A stretch of DNA of 64,000 nucleotides from Bryobacteraceae bacterium. GTDB taxonomy: Bacteria; Acidobacteriota; Terriglobia; Bryobacterales; Bryobacteraceae. Positions 16,545-26,007 of this stretch are shown here, piece after piece. Each line of letters starts with the position of its first letter. Position 1 is the first letter of the stretch. The translations under genes were made by a program, and so were the position numbers. The stretch covers positions 1 to 64,000 of the forward strand of contig JASHNT010000131.1 in the NCBI GenBank assembly GCA_030041495.1, read 5' to 3'. The notes beneath the pieces are model-generated. The model did no database searches and was not told the DNA's origin. It saw only the letters and a program-made list of their open reading frames with translations.

Positions 16545-18737
16545 TTACTGGTTGGGCTGCGCGGGAGCGGTCGGCTCAGCCGCTGCCGCGGTCTCTTCCG
16601 GAAGCACGTAAATTGCGTTGCGCGGAGTCGCGAATTTCTTGCCCGTGGTGTCGAAAATGTTCACCTGCGTGGTGTATTGGCCCGCGGGGAACTTCGCCAT
16701 CGGGATCTGGAACAAGAAGCGCGCGACGCCTGGCCGCCCACCATCGAGCTTGGTCACATCCTCGGGAGTCGAAGCGTAGACTTTGCGCGCGCCGCGCATC
16801 AGCTCCACGTCCGCGGTGACGTTCGGCGTCTTCTGCTCATCCGGAGTGGGATCGTAGACCTCGAAGTAGACGTACATGGTCTGGTCTTTGCGGAAAGCGC
16901 GTGTGATGCTGGGGGCCATTTTCTGGCCGCTTTCGATCAACGGATCGTTCGCCAAGGCCCGCCGGTCGCTATTGGCCGCGCCCACCGTGGCGGTAGCCGG
17001 CTTCCGGTCACTACTGTAAATGATGGAGCTCACGCGCAGCGATTTTTCGGTGTTCAGGTCGGGAACGGTCAGTGAGGTCTCGAAGGTTCCCATTTTTCCG
17101 GTTTGGTTTTCGCGAGCCAGGAACCGGACGTCGTACTTACCGGGGGGCAGGGTAAGTCCGGTGTCGTATTGGAAGTTATGTTTCTCCAGTTGCGCCGCCT
17201 CGTTATCCTTCAGCGAGACCGTGATCTCGTCGCGCACGCCCAGGGTCGCCCAATTCGGCATGTTGTTGATGGTCTTTCCCTCCATGTCCCGCACCATACC
17301 GACAAAATCGAAGTCCAGGGTCTGGAGCGCGCCTTTCTTCACCAGAGTCACGTCCGAGCCGGGAATCTTCACCGAGATCGGCACGAAATAGCGGCCCGGG
17401 GCGACGCGGAAATAGTCAGCCTCCAACACCAGGGGAAGGTCGTTCAAAGGATCGCCCAGCGTGAGCGCTTCCTGAAGCTGCTGTTCCTTATCGGCCGCCG
17501 TGAACTTCTGGAACACCTTGGAGGCGTAATAGCCCTCCTTGTATTCGAGCGCCTTGGTGTTGGAAGCGAGTTGCGCGTTGGTCAACCGCACTTTAATGTG
17601 GCGGTACTTGCCGTCCTCGGCTGAATTGTTGCTGTAGTAGCCGAGGATGTAGTAGCTGCTGAGGTCGTTTTGGGCATCCTTCATGCCCAACGTCAGGTCG
17701 TTGTTGTCGAGCAGAGCCTTGCCGCCGGTGTCCGCCGCCAGCGTGGTGATGGTCTCCTGCGTATCGTTCATGCTGCTGATGCGGCCGGATTGAAGCGAGC
17801 CGCTCTGCGCTCCCGTGCCTTTGGGAGAAGCGCTGGTGGCGTCTCCGCCGGGAGCGCTGGCGACCAGTCCGCGAGCGTCCACCGGATAGATGGCGACGTT
17901 GGCCCGCGTGGCCGCTGCTGTGGCGGCGCGAAGCTGGCTCTGGTTATCGATGCCGTTCTTGGGGATGCCGCTGGAGAAATAAATCATCGCTTTCTTTTCC
18001 GGGAACGCAGCCAGCATCTTCACCGCGTCGGTGATCGCGGCCAGTTGGCGGTCGGTGTTGAAGATGTTGAACTCGGTGTCGTCCTGGGTGAAGGTGCCGG
18101 TGTCGTCGTTTTCGGCTCCGGTGGTCGCGGCCGCCCCGGCCAGCTCCGCGCCCTCGCCGATGACCATATGGTCCAGGGTATTCAACAGAAGCTCGCGGTC
18201 ATCCGTGAATTCCTGCAGCACATTCAGCTTGGTGCCGTAGTTCATGATCTGAATCAGGTCCGAGGAGGTCATCTGCTCCTTGATGAACTTGGTGGCCTGC
18301 TCGACCGCGCGGAGTTGATCGAACTGCGGCATGGTGGTCATGTCGAAGAACATGGCCAGCAGGCGCCGGTCCTTCCGCTTGGACGTTTCCAGGCTTCCGG
18401 TGACCGAAGCGGGAGCGGCAGGCGCCGCAGGAGCCACGGGCTTGGGCGCCGGGGTCACGCGCTCCTCGAGCTGCTTGGGGGCGTTTTGGTCCGCCACGGC
18501 CGGCAGCAAGTCGTTGGACAACTTCTCGAACTCGAAGACATCGACGGCTTGCTTTTTGCCGTCTTCGGTGACCTCGAAGTCCTCTTTTTTGAGATTGGGA
18601 ACCGGATTTCCGGATTTGTCCTTGACGCTGACGTTGACGATGACCAGTTTGGTTTCGCTGGTGAAGGTCACCTGCGCGGGGACCCGCTCAAACGCGGCGA
18701 ACACAATAGCGAGTGCGATGAGTTTATATCTGCTCAT
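16545..18737 (-). CDS. Large secreted VWFA-related protein
   Basis: 730 residues from ATG 18737, which has GTGAGG upstream; a GTG at 18749 overlaps the stop of the receptor gene. A signal peptide ends near FERVPAQ. Then come ETKLVIVNVSVKDKSGNPV and KKEDFEVTEDGKKQ, the beta-rich entry typical of the family. A VWA-like domain begins at LLAMFFDMTTMPQFDQ, where the canonical DxSxS is DMTTM. A long C-terminal half of beta-sandwich character follows. It is transcribed behind the TonB-dependent receptor and so probably works with it at the envelope. The function is unknown. Confidence 0.8.
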   Translation of the reverse strand: MSRYKLIALAIVFAAFERVPAQVTFTSETKLVIVNVSVKDKSGNPVPNLKKEDFEVTEDGKKQAVDVFEFEKLSNDLLPAVADQNAPKQLEERVTPAPKPVAPAAPAAPASVTGSLETSKRKDRRLLAMFFDMTTMPQFDQLRAVEQATKFIKEQMTSSDLIQIMNYGTKLNVLQEFTDDRELLLNTLDHMVIGEGAELAGAAATTGAENDDTGTFTQDDTEFNIFNTDRQLAAITDAVKMLAAFPEKKAMIYFSSGIPKNGIDNQSQLRAATAAATRANVAIYPVDARGLVASAPGGDATSASPKGTGAQSGSLQSGRISSMNDTQETITTLAADTGGKALLDNNDLTLGMKDAQNDLSSYYILGYYSNNSAEDGKYRHIKVRLTNAQLASNTKALEYKEGYYASKVFQKFTAADKEQQLQEALTLGDPLNDLPLVLEADYFRVAPGRYFVPISVKIPGSDVTLVKKGALQTLDFDFVGMVRDMEGKTINNMPNWATLGVRDEITVSLKDNEAAQLEKHNFQYDTGLTLPPGKYDVRFLARENQTGKMGTFETSLTVPDLNTEKSLRVSSIIYSSDRKPATATVGAANSDRRALANDPLIESGQKMAPSITRAFRKDQTMYVYFEVYDPTPDEQKTPNVTADVELMRGARKVYASTPEDVTKLDGGRPGVARFLFQIPMAKFPAGQYTTQVNIFDTTGKKFATPRNAIYVLPEETAAAAEPTAPAQPNQ

Positions 18738-18745
18738 GGAAAACC

Positions 18746-21700
18746 TCACATCCGGAAACGAATGGTTCCGCTAATCACGCGCATGCCGTTGACGGCCTGA
18801 ACCACGCCGTACGTATTCAATTCATTCACCGCGGTGCCGAAGCTCGTCGGAACCGGATGGTTGAGAATGTTGGTCGAATTGATCTGAATCTCCAGGTTCT
18901 TGCGTTCTTTGATCTGGAACACCCTCGACATATTCATATTGAAAGAGAAGATGTCCGGACCGGGGATGGTGTTCCGCCCCGCGTTGCCGAAGGTTCCCGG
19001 CGCCGGTGTGGTGAAAGCGCCGAGGTTGAAAAAGCCGGTGCCGTTGGTGATGGGCTCTCCCGTAGCTTGGGCGCGCTCGGTCGCTGTAGTTCCGATGCCG
19101 GCGACATCGCCAAATACGGTCGCCGTAAACGGCAGCCCGCTACCCCAGCTCACCGGAGTCTGGAAGGTCCAATCTTTGAGCGCCTTGGTCAGAAATCCGT
19201 GATTGGCCATGAATCCGCGCCGTTGATCGACGGGCGATTCCAGAATCATCGTGTAGCTGATCTGGTTGCGCCGCACCGTCGAGGTGTTCGCATACTCCGC
19301 TCGAATGTCGGCTGGATTCTGCGCCGTGGTGATGTCGTCGATCGATTTCGCAAGCTGGTATTGGAACTGGAACGACACGTTGTCGCGCATGCGGCGGATT
19401 ACGGAAACGCTCCCCGTGTTGCTGTACATATTTGCGCCGGGTTCGGTGTACGTCAGCAGGCCCGCGTAGGAAATCGGGATGCGGCTGGTATATGTCGACA
19501 CCGGTCCGGGTGTAGCCTGGTTGGGATCGAACGACAATCCCCAGTGGTGTCCTTCAACTCCAATGTAGTTGATTTGCAGCACCAGGTTACCCGGCATGTT
19601 GCGCTGGAGCTGGAAGTTCCAGGTCTCAGAATAGGGCAGCTTAGTGTTGGGAGCGTAGGCGTAAGTGTTGCTGATGACGGTGGTGGGAGCGATCTGGGTC
19701 AGGGCGTTGGCGAAGTTCAGCAGGTTGCTGCCGCTGGATTCCAACGTTCCGGAGGAGTAGACGAACTGCGGTTGCTCACCCAGCCGTTGGCTGATCTGGT
19801 TGTAAATGCCCTCGTTATAATACGTGCCGAATCCAGCGCGGATCAGCAGGTTACCGCGCCGCATTGCCTGCCACGCCAAACCGATGCGCGGCTCGATCGC
19901 GCCGTGCTGCGCATCCAGCAGCGGATCGGAAAGGCCGCTGGCTACGCACGGGATCCCGGCGCTCAACGCCGTGCACGTGGTGGCCGGCGCGGCGGTCAAA
20001 ACCGCCGGAATGCCGGAGAAGCCTTCCGCGAAGGCCAGGTTTGCCAGCCGCCCGTATTTTTCGTCGGTGGGCGAAGTGTATTCGTAACGGGCGCCCAAAC
20101 TTAAAGACAGATTGCTGCGAAGACGGTAGTCGTCGTTGACCCACGCGCTATAGCCGAGTTGGCGGTAGTAACGGGTGTCGCCCCAGGTCACTGAAGCCGT
20201 CTGCGGAAGGCCCAGCAGAAAATCGGCGAATCCATTGCCGGTCCCGTTCACGGCGAGACCGCTGGGCAGCATCTCCTGCGTCTCCGCACCGGTGAAGCTG
20301 AAGCTGCCGCGGCCGGAGGAATCGAACAGGTAATTCTGGTCGAGCCTGGTCAACAGGCCGCCGAATTGAAGATTGTGCTTACCCTTACGCCAGGACAAAG
20401 CGTTCTGCAGATTCATGGTTTGCACCACGCTGTGCGAGGGAGTGCCGTCACTCAGACCGGTGTAGCCGTTTCCGAGGCTGATTGAGGGTGGGCCGTAGTT
20501 AGTGGGATTGTCCCAGTAGCCCAGAATGCCCACATTCCCTTCGACGTTTTGACCCAGACTCTCGAAATAGGGAGTTCCCGTATTAGCGTTGCGGTTCAAC
20601 CCGACTTGAAACGTATTGAATACGCGCTGCGTGAAGTTGTGGGTCCACTGCACGCTTTGGTTTTGTCCGAATCCCGCGGTTTTGTCGATGAACGGCGCGA
20701 AGTTCTGGGGGCTCTGCTTGTGCGTGTCGTTGGTTTGGGATTGAATCGACAGCCGGTCCTTGGGATCGACGGTATATTGCAGGCGGACGCTGACCTGCTG
20801 CAAATTCGTGGGCGGCGCCGTGACGAATTGATAATTGTTGATGGTTCCCGCGACGTTCTGGTTGGGCAGCGGGATATATTGTTCCAGGCCGAGGGCGACC
20901 GCGTTCAGCCGCGTCGGCGGGATGATGTTATTCGGGAAAGGCTCCGTGCCGCCGGAGAGCGGATCGTAGATGACCGCGCCGGCGCCGGCGAAGTTGCCTT
21001 GCTGCTCGGCCTGCGTGGGCACGTTCGAAAAGTTGTTGTTCGCCGAGGTCTGGATGGTGCCTTGATAGTTGACCGTGAAGTTGAACTTCTGGCTGAGATC
21101 GAACAAGTGAGGAATCACGAGCGGGCCACCGATATTGATTCCGTAACGATTGGATTCGGTCTGCGGCTTGGCAGTCGAGATGCCGTTGATGGCGTAGTTG
21201 CGGGCATCAAACGCCGAATCGCTCACGTTGTCGAAGGCGTTAATGCGGATCTGGTTTGCACCCTGCCGGCTGCGGTTACCGATTAATCCGCGAGCCCGTC
21301 CGCGACCGCCGCGACCGCCGCGTCCGCCGCCGCCGAAGCCCCCGCCCCCAAAGCCACCGCCGCCGCGTCCGCCTCCGCCAAAACCGCCTCCTCCGCCGCC
21401 GCCGCGCCCACCTCCACCACCGCCCTGAAAATTCCCGCCGCCTCCGGGGCCACCTTGGCCGCCCGGACCGCCGGGACCATTGAAGTCGCCTCCCGGCCCG
21501 CCGGGACCGCCCGGTCCGAAGTCAAAGCCGCGATCCTGCCGGAAATCATTGCCGTTTGTTTCGAGGCCGTTGCTCACAGTGCCGGCGATATTGAAAGAGT
21601 CGTTGGCGGTGCTGCTATTCACCTGGGAAGGGATCTCAGAAGGCTCGGCGGGGATCTCGGCGAGCAAGTCCGGCTGAGGGGTTGCCGCTTGTTGTCCGCC

Positions 21701-22186
21701 TTGCCCGCCACCCGGGCCTTGCCCGCCACCCGGGCCTTGCCCGCCTCCTGGGCCGCCTCCTCCTGGACCTCCCCGGCTTCGTCCGAATTGTCCGCCCGGT
21801 CCGCCTTGCCCGCCGCCGGGTCCTCCCTGACCTCTTCCACCACGGCCGCCGGGACCGCCTTGTTGCTGCGTCAACTGCTGCCGGCCTTGGAGCGTCAGCC
21901 CGATGTCGATCTTGATGGGCGTCTCGGCGATGGTCACATCCTTCCGGTAATGCTCGAAGCCGAACAGATCCGCTTCGATCGTCCACATCCCCGGCATCAT
22001 CCCGGAAAACTGGAATGCGCCGTTATCGTCGCTAATCGTGGTCAAGGCTCTTTCGCCTTGCGTAGCCCGTACCACGACGCCGGGAATCGGCTGTCCGCCG
22101 GAAGTCACCGTCCCCGATTGTGCGCACGCAAACGGCAGGCACACACCCAACGCTGCCAGAACTCTCAGCATTTTGTATCCGATCAC
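18746..22186 (-). CDS. Oar-like TonB-dependent receptor with Gly-rich linkers
   Basis: 1146 residues; GTG 22186 follows GAGGG, and ATG 22171 is the alternative. After the signal peptide comes a carboxypeptidase-regulatory-like beta domain (residues 22-95: SGGQPIPGVVVRATQGE, ISDDNGAFQFSGM). Two glycine-rich blocks follow, about residues 108-168 (GGPGG, GPGGGQ units) and 222-302 (GGGG, RGG, FGGGG units). An outer-membrane barrel makes up the remainder, with aromatic strands such as FTVNYQGTIQT and ending in GTIRFRM. The protein matches the huge acidobacterial TonB-dependent receptor/Oar family, which probably binds large polymers or peptides. The VWA gene overlaps its stop. Confidence 0.85.
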   Translation of the reverse strand: MIGYKMLRVLAALGVCLPFACAQSGTVTSGGQPIPGVVVRATQGERALTTISDDNGAFQFSGMMPGMWTIEADLFGFEHYRKDVTIAETPIKIDIGLTLQGRQQLTQQQGGPGGRGGRGQGGPGGGQGGPGGQFGRSRGGPGGGGPGGGQGPGGGQGPGGGQGGQQAATPQPDLLAEIPAEPSEIPSQVNSSTANDSFNIAGTVSNGLETNGNDFRQDRGFDFGPGGPGGPGGDFNGPGGPGGQGGPGGGGNFQGGGGGGRGGGGGGGFGGGGRGGGGFGGGGFGGGGRGGRGGRGRARGLIGNRSRQGANQIRINAFDNVSDSAFDARNYAINGISTAKPQTESNRYGINIGGPLVIPHLFDLSQKFNFTVNYQGTIQTSANNNFSNVPTQAEQQGNFAGAGAVIYDPLSGGTEPFPNNIIPPTRLNAVALGLEQYIPLPNQNVAGTINNYQFVTAPPTNLQQVSVRLQYTVDPKDRLSIQSQTNDTHKQSPQNFAPFIDKTAGFGQNQSVQWTHNFTQRVFNTFQVGLNRNANTGTPYFESLGQNVEGNVGILGYWDNPTNYGPPSISLGNGYTGLSDGTPSHSVVQTMNLQNALSWRKGKHNLQFGGLLTRLDQNYLFDSSGRGSFSFTGAETQEMLPSGLAVNGTGNGFADFLLGLPQTASVTWGDTRYYRQLGYSAWVNDDYRLRSNLSLSLGARYEYTSPTDEKYGRLANLAFAEGFSGIPAVLTAAPATTCTALSAGIPCVASGLSDPLLDAQHGAIEPRIGLAWQAMRRGNLLIRAGFGTYYNEGIYNQISQRLGEQPQFVYSSGTLESSGSNLLNFANALTQIAPTTVISNTYAYAPNTKLPYSETWNFQLQRNMPGNLVLQINYIGVEGHHWGLSFDPNQATPGPVSTYTSRIPISYAGLLTYTEPGANMYSNTGSVSVIRRMRDNVSFQFQYQLAKSIDDITTAQNPADIRAEYANTSTVRRNQISYTMILESPVDQRRGFMANHGFLTKALKDWTFQTPVSWGSGLPFTATVFGDVAGIGTTATERAQATGEPITNGTGFFNLGAFTTPAPGTFGNAGRNTIPGPDIFSFNMNMSRVFQIKERKNLEIQINSTNILNHPVPTSFGTAVNELNTYGVVQAVNGMRVISGTIRFRM
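21701..21754. repeat. 18-bp tandem repeat inside receptor gene
   Basis: Three head-to-tail units of 18 bases (21701-21718, 21719-21736, 21737-21754). The first two are identical and the third has two substitutions. On the minus strand each unit encodes GPGGGQ (last unit GPGGGQ/GPGGG-like). The in-frame period suggests expansion by slippage within the Gly-rich linker. Confidence 0.85.
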
Positions 22187-22243
22187 TTCATCCCTCGCTT
22201 TGCAGCAGTTGAGCGTGTGCCGCTGTTTGTCTCTTGTATGTCC

Positions 22244-22627
22244 CTACTTCGCGCGCTTGAAGTCGAGTTGCTGAGGTCCGCGGCCACCACCACCGCCGCC
22301 CTCGCGCATCGGGGTCAGCTTCAAGTCGTCCCCGTCCAGCTTGCCGGTGTAAGTAGTGGTGACTTCACCGTTACGTCCCATGGTGGTTACCTTGAACGTG
22401 ACGTCGGAATCGTGAATCATACCTTCCTTGATCTCGACCGGCATGCCGCGCCCATTATCGAGCGTTCCGGTCAGATTCATGCCACTCGACATGAGTGTGA
22501 GCGTCTGGGTTACCGTCCCATTCCGCCCTTGTGTTTCGGCGGTCCACTTGCCATCGATGTCTGCCGCGAACACCAGCACAGCAGCCGATGCCACGACCGC
22601 GCTTAACCAAATCACCCGGTTTTTCAT
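22244..22627 (-). CDS. Small secreted beta-rich protein
   Basis: 127 residues with signal peptide VVASAAVLVFAADIDG followed by alternating beta strands (GKWTAETQGRNGTVTQTLTL, GMNLTGTLDN, DVTFKVTT) and a Gly-rich tail (EGGGGGGRG). It is clearly related to the 121-residue protein at 46446-46811 (ADVSGTWTASFD, GKLTGTAKSN, DIAFTENL). The fold looks like a small beta-barrel or sandwich. It lies 57 bases upstream of the receptor gene on the same strand and may be cotranscribed. The function is unknown. Confidence 0.7.
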   Translation of the reverse strand: MKNRVIWLSAVVASAAVLVFAADIDGKWTAETQGRNGTVTQTLTLMSSGMNLTGTLDNGRGMPVEIKEGMIHDSDVTFKVTTMGRNGEVTTTYTGKLDGDDLKLTPMREGGGGGGRGPQQLDFKRAK

Positions 22628-22653
22628 TTGCCTCCTACCTTTTCCTTTGGAAT

Positions 22654-22667
22654 AGCGGATATCCGCT
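22654..22667. promoter_or_regulatory. 14-bp palindrome, possible operator
   Basis: AGCGGATATCCGCT is a perfect 14-base palindrome, 27 bases upstream of the ATG of the small secreted protein and between it and divergent recJ. A second, imperfect dyad (GTAATCTC/GAGGTTAC) lies at 22686-22703. Both are candidates for repressor sites. Confidence 0.4.
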
Positions 22668-22896
22668 TCGGTGTAAAGATGTTCTGTAATCTCGTGAGGT
22701 TACCCGCCGCTGGCCGGGTTTGTAACACGCCAAAAGCACGAAAAGGTTTACACCACCACAAGATTTCCGCATGTGCTAGTGTATACGAAAGGCCGCGCTT
22801 GTCGAAGCGCAAGCTGGACAGCCGGACCGGCTCCCTCCCTCGGTTGCAAACAAAGGGTGTTCTGCGGGAAAGCGTGTTCCGAATTAAGCTCTGGCG

Positions 22897-24615
22897 ATGC
22901 GATGGAACCTTAGCCCCTCTGACCCAGCGCAAGTGGCGCGGCTCGCGCAGGGCCTGGACATCGCCGTGCCGGCCGCCCGTGTGCTCTGGGCCCGGGGCTA
23001 TCGCGAAATCGGGGACGCCCGGCGCTTCCTCGATCCCGGGTTGAAGGATCTGCACGATCCCTGGGGGCTCCGGGACATGTCCGCCGCGGTCGAGAGGCTC
23101 TGCCGGGCGATCGAACAAAACGAGCGCATTCTGCTTTATGGCGACTACGACGCCGACGGCACTAGCGCCGTGGTGATCCTGATGAAGGGGCTGGAGCTGG
23201 CCGGATGCAAGGCGTCGTTTCACGTCCCGCACCGGATACGCGACGGCTACGGCATGCGCGGTGACGTGGTGGAGCAAGCCGCGGCCTCCGGCGTCAAGCT
23301 GATTGTGAGCGTGGACACAGGTATTCGCGCCAATGAAGTGGTCCGCCACGCCTCGACCCTGGGCATCGACGTGATTGTCACCGATCATCACCTTCCCGAG
23401 GCCGAGTTGCCGCCTGCTGTCGCGGTGCTGAATCCCAACCGGGGTGATTGCTCCTATCCGGAAAAAAATCTGTGCGGCGCAGGCGTGGCGTTCAAGCTGA
23501 TCGACGCGCTGACTTCGAAGCTCGGCTGGGAGCAAGCGCGGCGTGAGCGGCTGCTCGATTCGTTATTGAAGCTGGTGGCGATCGCCACGGTTGCCGACGT
23601 AGTGCCGCTGACCGGTGAGAACCGGATCATCGTCAAGCGCGGCTTGGAGGGTCTCAAGAACGTGCGTAATCCGGGACTGCGGGCGCTGCTGGACGTGTCC
23701 GGATTTAAAGCCGGCCTTGCGCCCAGTGCGGGGCAGGTGGCGTTCCGCGTCGCCCCGCGCATCAACGCCGCCGGCCGGATGGCCAGCGCCATGGAAGTGA
23801 TCGAGATGTTCCTGACCGCGGACACGTCCCGCGCGCGCGAGCTGGCCGCGAAGCTGCATGAGCTGAATCAGGATCGCCAGCAGACCGAAGCCGAGATCGC
23901 GCGTTCGATCTTCGAACGGTGCGCTTCGCAGCCGGTGACCGACACCGACGCCGCGCTAGTGTTTGCCGCGGAAGGCTGGCATCGCGGAGTGGTGGGCATC
24001 GTCGCCAGCCGGGTGGTGGAGCGGTTTCACCGGCCGGTGTTCGTGCTGGGGATCGAGAACGGCGTGGCGCAAGGCTCGGGCCGCAGCATTCCGGCGTTCC
24101 ACTTGTTAGAGGCTCTGGAGACCATGCCCGACCTGTTCACGAAATTTGGCGGACATCGCCAGGCCGCGGGCTTGAGCATGGCCTCGGAACTAGTCGAAGT
24201 GTTTCGCGAGCGCTTCCGCGCCTATGCCAGCGAACGCCTCACGCCCGCCGATTTTGAGCCCGAGCTCGTGATCGACGCGGAAATCGACTTTGCGGATTTG
24301 ACCGACGCTAGCGCGGCCGACGTGCTGCGCCTGGCTCCGTTCGGGTTCGGAAATCCTGTGCCGCTATTTGTCGCGCGCAACCTGGAAGTGGCCGCTCCGC
24401 CGGAGGTTCGCAATGAGCGGCACCTGTTCCTCCGCTTGCGCTCGAACGGGCGGATGGTGCGCATGAAGGCTTGGGACTTCGCCGAGAGAGCGGACGAGGT
24501 GGAAGCCGGCGCGCGGATCGACGTCGCGTTTCAGATCGAAGAGGACCAATACTCCGCTTCGCGCGGTTACGCACCCTGGCAAGCGGTCTTGAAGGATTTC
24601 TGTGCGGCGTCTTGA
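22897..24615 (+). CDS. recJ: Single-stranded-DNA-specific exonuclease RecJ
   Basis: 572 residues. RecJ degrades single-stranded DNA 5' to 3' in recombination and mismatch repair. The DHH-family motifs are in order: LLYGDYDADGTSA (motif with DxDxxG), IVSVDTGI, VIVTDHHLPEAELPPA (DHH), and NLCGAGVAFKL. DHHA1 motifs follow: FAAEGWHRGVVGIVASR, GSGRSIPAFHL and FGGHRQAAGLSM. An OB-fold domain closes the protein (APFGFGNPVPLFVARN). The length is typical. It is divergent from the secreted-protein gene and convergent with the phosphatase gene, leaving 4 bases between the stops. Confidence 0.95.
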   Translation: MRWNLSPSDPAQVARLAQGLDIAVPAARVLWARGYREIGDARRFLDPGLKDLHDPWGLRDMSAAVERLCRAIEQNERILLYGDYDADGTSAVVILMKGLELAGCKASFHVPHRIRDGYGMRGDVVEQAAASGVKLIVSVDTGIRANEVVRHASTLGIDVIVTDHHLPEAELPPAVAVLNPNRGDCSYPEKNLCGAGVAFKLIDALTSKLGWEQARRERLLDSLLKLVAIATVADVVPLTGENRIIVKRGLEGLKNVRNPGLRALLDVSGFKAGLAPSAGQVAFRVAPRINAAGRMASAMEVIEMFLTADTSRARELAAKLHELNQDRQQTEAEIARSIFERCASQPVTDTDAALVFAAEGWHRGVVGIVASRVVERFHRPVFVLGIENGVAQGSGRSIPAFHLLEALETMPDLFTKFGGHRQAAGLSMASELVEVFRERFRAYASERLTPADFEPELVIDAEIDFADLTDASAADVLRLAPFGFGNPVPLFVARNLEVAAPPEVRNERHLFLRLRSNGRMVRMKAWDFAERADEVEAGARIDVAFQIEEDQYSASRGYAPWQAVLKDFCAAS

Positions 24616-24619
24616 GCCG

Positions 24620-25783
24620 CTATTCGACCGCCAACACCAACAGCGTCATATCGTCGTCGGCGCGCCCTCCGCAAAAGTTCGAGACCGATTCGAGAATCCG
24701 GTCGCGCATTTCCGCCGCTGGGCGATGACGCAGCGCGCCCGTGAGCTCGATCAGGCGCTCTTCGCCAAACTGCTCCGCGCTGGCGTTGGTAGCCTCGGTG
24801 ATTCCGTCGGTGAAGAACAGCAGGCGATCGCCAGGGGCGAGTTCCACGCTCCCTTGCTCATACTGCCAATCCTTGAAGACTCCCAGCACGGCGCCGCCGG
24901 CTTCCAGGCGTTCGGCTTGGCCGCGGGCGCGAATCAGGATGGGCGGGCAATGGCCGGCGTTGGTATAAGACATGCGCCGCGAAACGGTATCCAGAAGGCA
25001 GCAGAAAAACGTGACGAATCTTCCGGCCGTGGTGGTGCGCTTCACGCTGCGATTCAGCCTGCCGGCAAGCTCCGCCGGATCGAACGTCCCGCCGGTTAGC
25101 GCGCGCACGCTAGCTTGCACGTTGGACATGAGCAGAGCCGCGGGAACACCCTTGCCGACCACATCCGCGATGGCCAGCGCGAGCTTTCCTTCGGCCGGCT
25201 CCAACACGTCGAAATAGTCGCCGCTCAATGTGCGCAGCGGCTGCACGGTCGCGGCGATGTCGATGCCCGCGACATGCGGCAGCGATTGCGGCAACAGAGC
25301 CCGGCCCGCCGCACGCTCCGCTTCCGCCTCCTCGCGTTGACGGCGAAGCTGCTCGCGTTTGCGCCGGCCGCGTTCGATTTGGTTCCACAAAGTGCGCGTC
25401 AGCCGCGAATTCTCCCACGGTTTCAGCACGAAGTCGCACACGCCGCGCTTCATGGCTTCGACCGCGAGCTCCACGGAGCCCCAAGCCGTCATCGCGACCA
25501 CCGGTAAGGCGTCGTCGATAGCGCGCACCTGCTCCACCAACCGCAATCCTTCTTCACCCGAAGTTGTGTCGCGCGTGTAATTCAGGTCCACTAACAAGAC
25601 GTCATAGGCGCGCGATTTTACCCGATCCAGCACTGCCGCGGGCGATTGCGCTGCGTCCGAAGAGATGCCCTCATTTTTGAGAAGGAGCCGGAGCGCCTCC
25701 ACCACGTGCGGCTGATCGTCCGCGATCAGGGTGCGCGGCTGCGCAAGAGGGGTCTGCGCAGCCGCTGTGTCGATCGCGATCAT
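24620..25783 (-). CDS. Response-regulator PP2C phosphatase, RsbU/SpoIIE type
   Basis: 387 residues. Residues 15-130 are a receiver domain (RTLIADDQPHVVEALR, DVLLVDLNYTRD with the phospho-acceptor aspartate, VVAMTAWGS, FVLKPWEN). A coiled coil of about 30 residues rich in Arg/Glu (GRRKREQLRRQREEAEAE) follows, then a PP2C/SpoIIE phosphatase domain with GDYFDVLE, LAIADVVGKGVPAALLM, TNAGHCPPIL and DDDMTLLVL. Proteins of this layout control anti-anti-sigma factors in partner-switching. No such partner or kinase lies in the window. Confidence 0.88.
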   Translation of the reverse strand: MIAIDTAAAQTPLAQPRTLIADDQPHVVEALRLLLKNEGISSDAAQSPAAVLDRVKSRAYDVLLVDLNYTRDTTSGEEGLRLVEQVRAIDDALPVVAMTAWGSVELAVEAMKRGVCDFVLKPWENSRLTRTLWNQIERGRRKREQLRRQREEAEAERAAGRALLPQSLPHVAGIDIAATVQPLRTLSGDYFDVLEPAEGKLALAIADVVGKGVPAALLMSNVQASVRALTGGTFDPAELAGRLNRSVKRTTTAGRFVTFFCCLLDTVSRRMSYTNAGHCPPILIRARGQAERLEAGGAVLGVFKDWQYEQGSVELAPGDRLLFFTDGITEATNASAEQFGEERLIELTGALRHRPAAEMRDRILESVSNFCGGRADDDMTLLVLAVE

Positions 25784-25989
25784 ACCAACTAATACGCACG
25801 AGGTGGGCCATTCGTTCGCATTTTTCTAACTGTCTGATAAATCGAAGAAGGAGCGAGCGTTCGTGTTGCGATTGTGTGTGCGACCGGTTCACTTGTGAGA
25901 TGCGCAGTCCCACAAGCGGACAGAGCGACTCTATTTGTAACCATTCGCCATGCGTGACTGTACTTACAGAGTCCGCCGAAGTGGGCGCG

Positions 25990-25998
25990 TGTTAGAAT
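25990..25998 (+). promoter_or_regulatory. Extended -10 promoter of the ProRS-like gene
   Basis: TGTTAGAAT is an extended -10 (TGn plus TAGAAT). Nine bases separate it from ATG 26008, so the mRNA would have almost no leader and no Shine-Dalgarno sequence. Confidence 0.5.
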
Positions 25999-26007
25999 CG
26001 CGAAGGC

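Noticed and set aside
18857-20104. 415-codon plus-strand frame inside the receptor gene
   Set aside because: It is antisense to the beta-barrel region, which has clear receptor features.
21198-21428. Proline-rich frame on the plus strand
   Set aside because: It is the complement of the glycine codons of the receptor linker.
21701-21754. Direct repeats considered as a CRISPR-like array
   Set aside because: Units are contiguous without spacers, in frame and coding for GPGGGQ.
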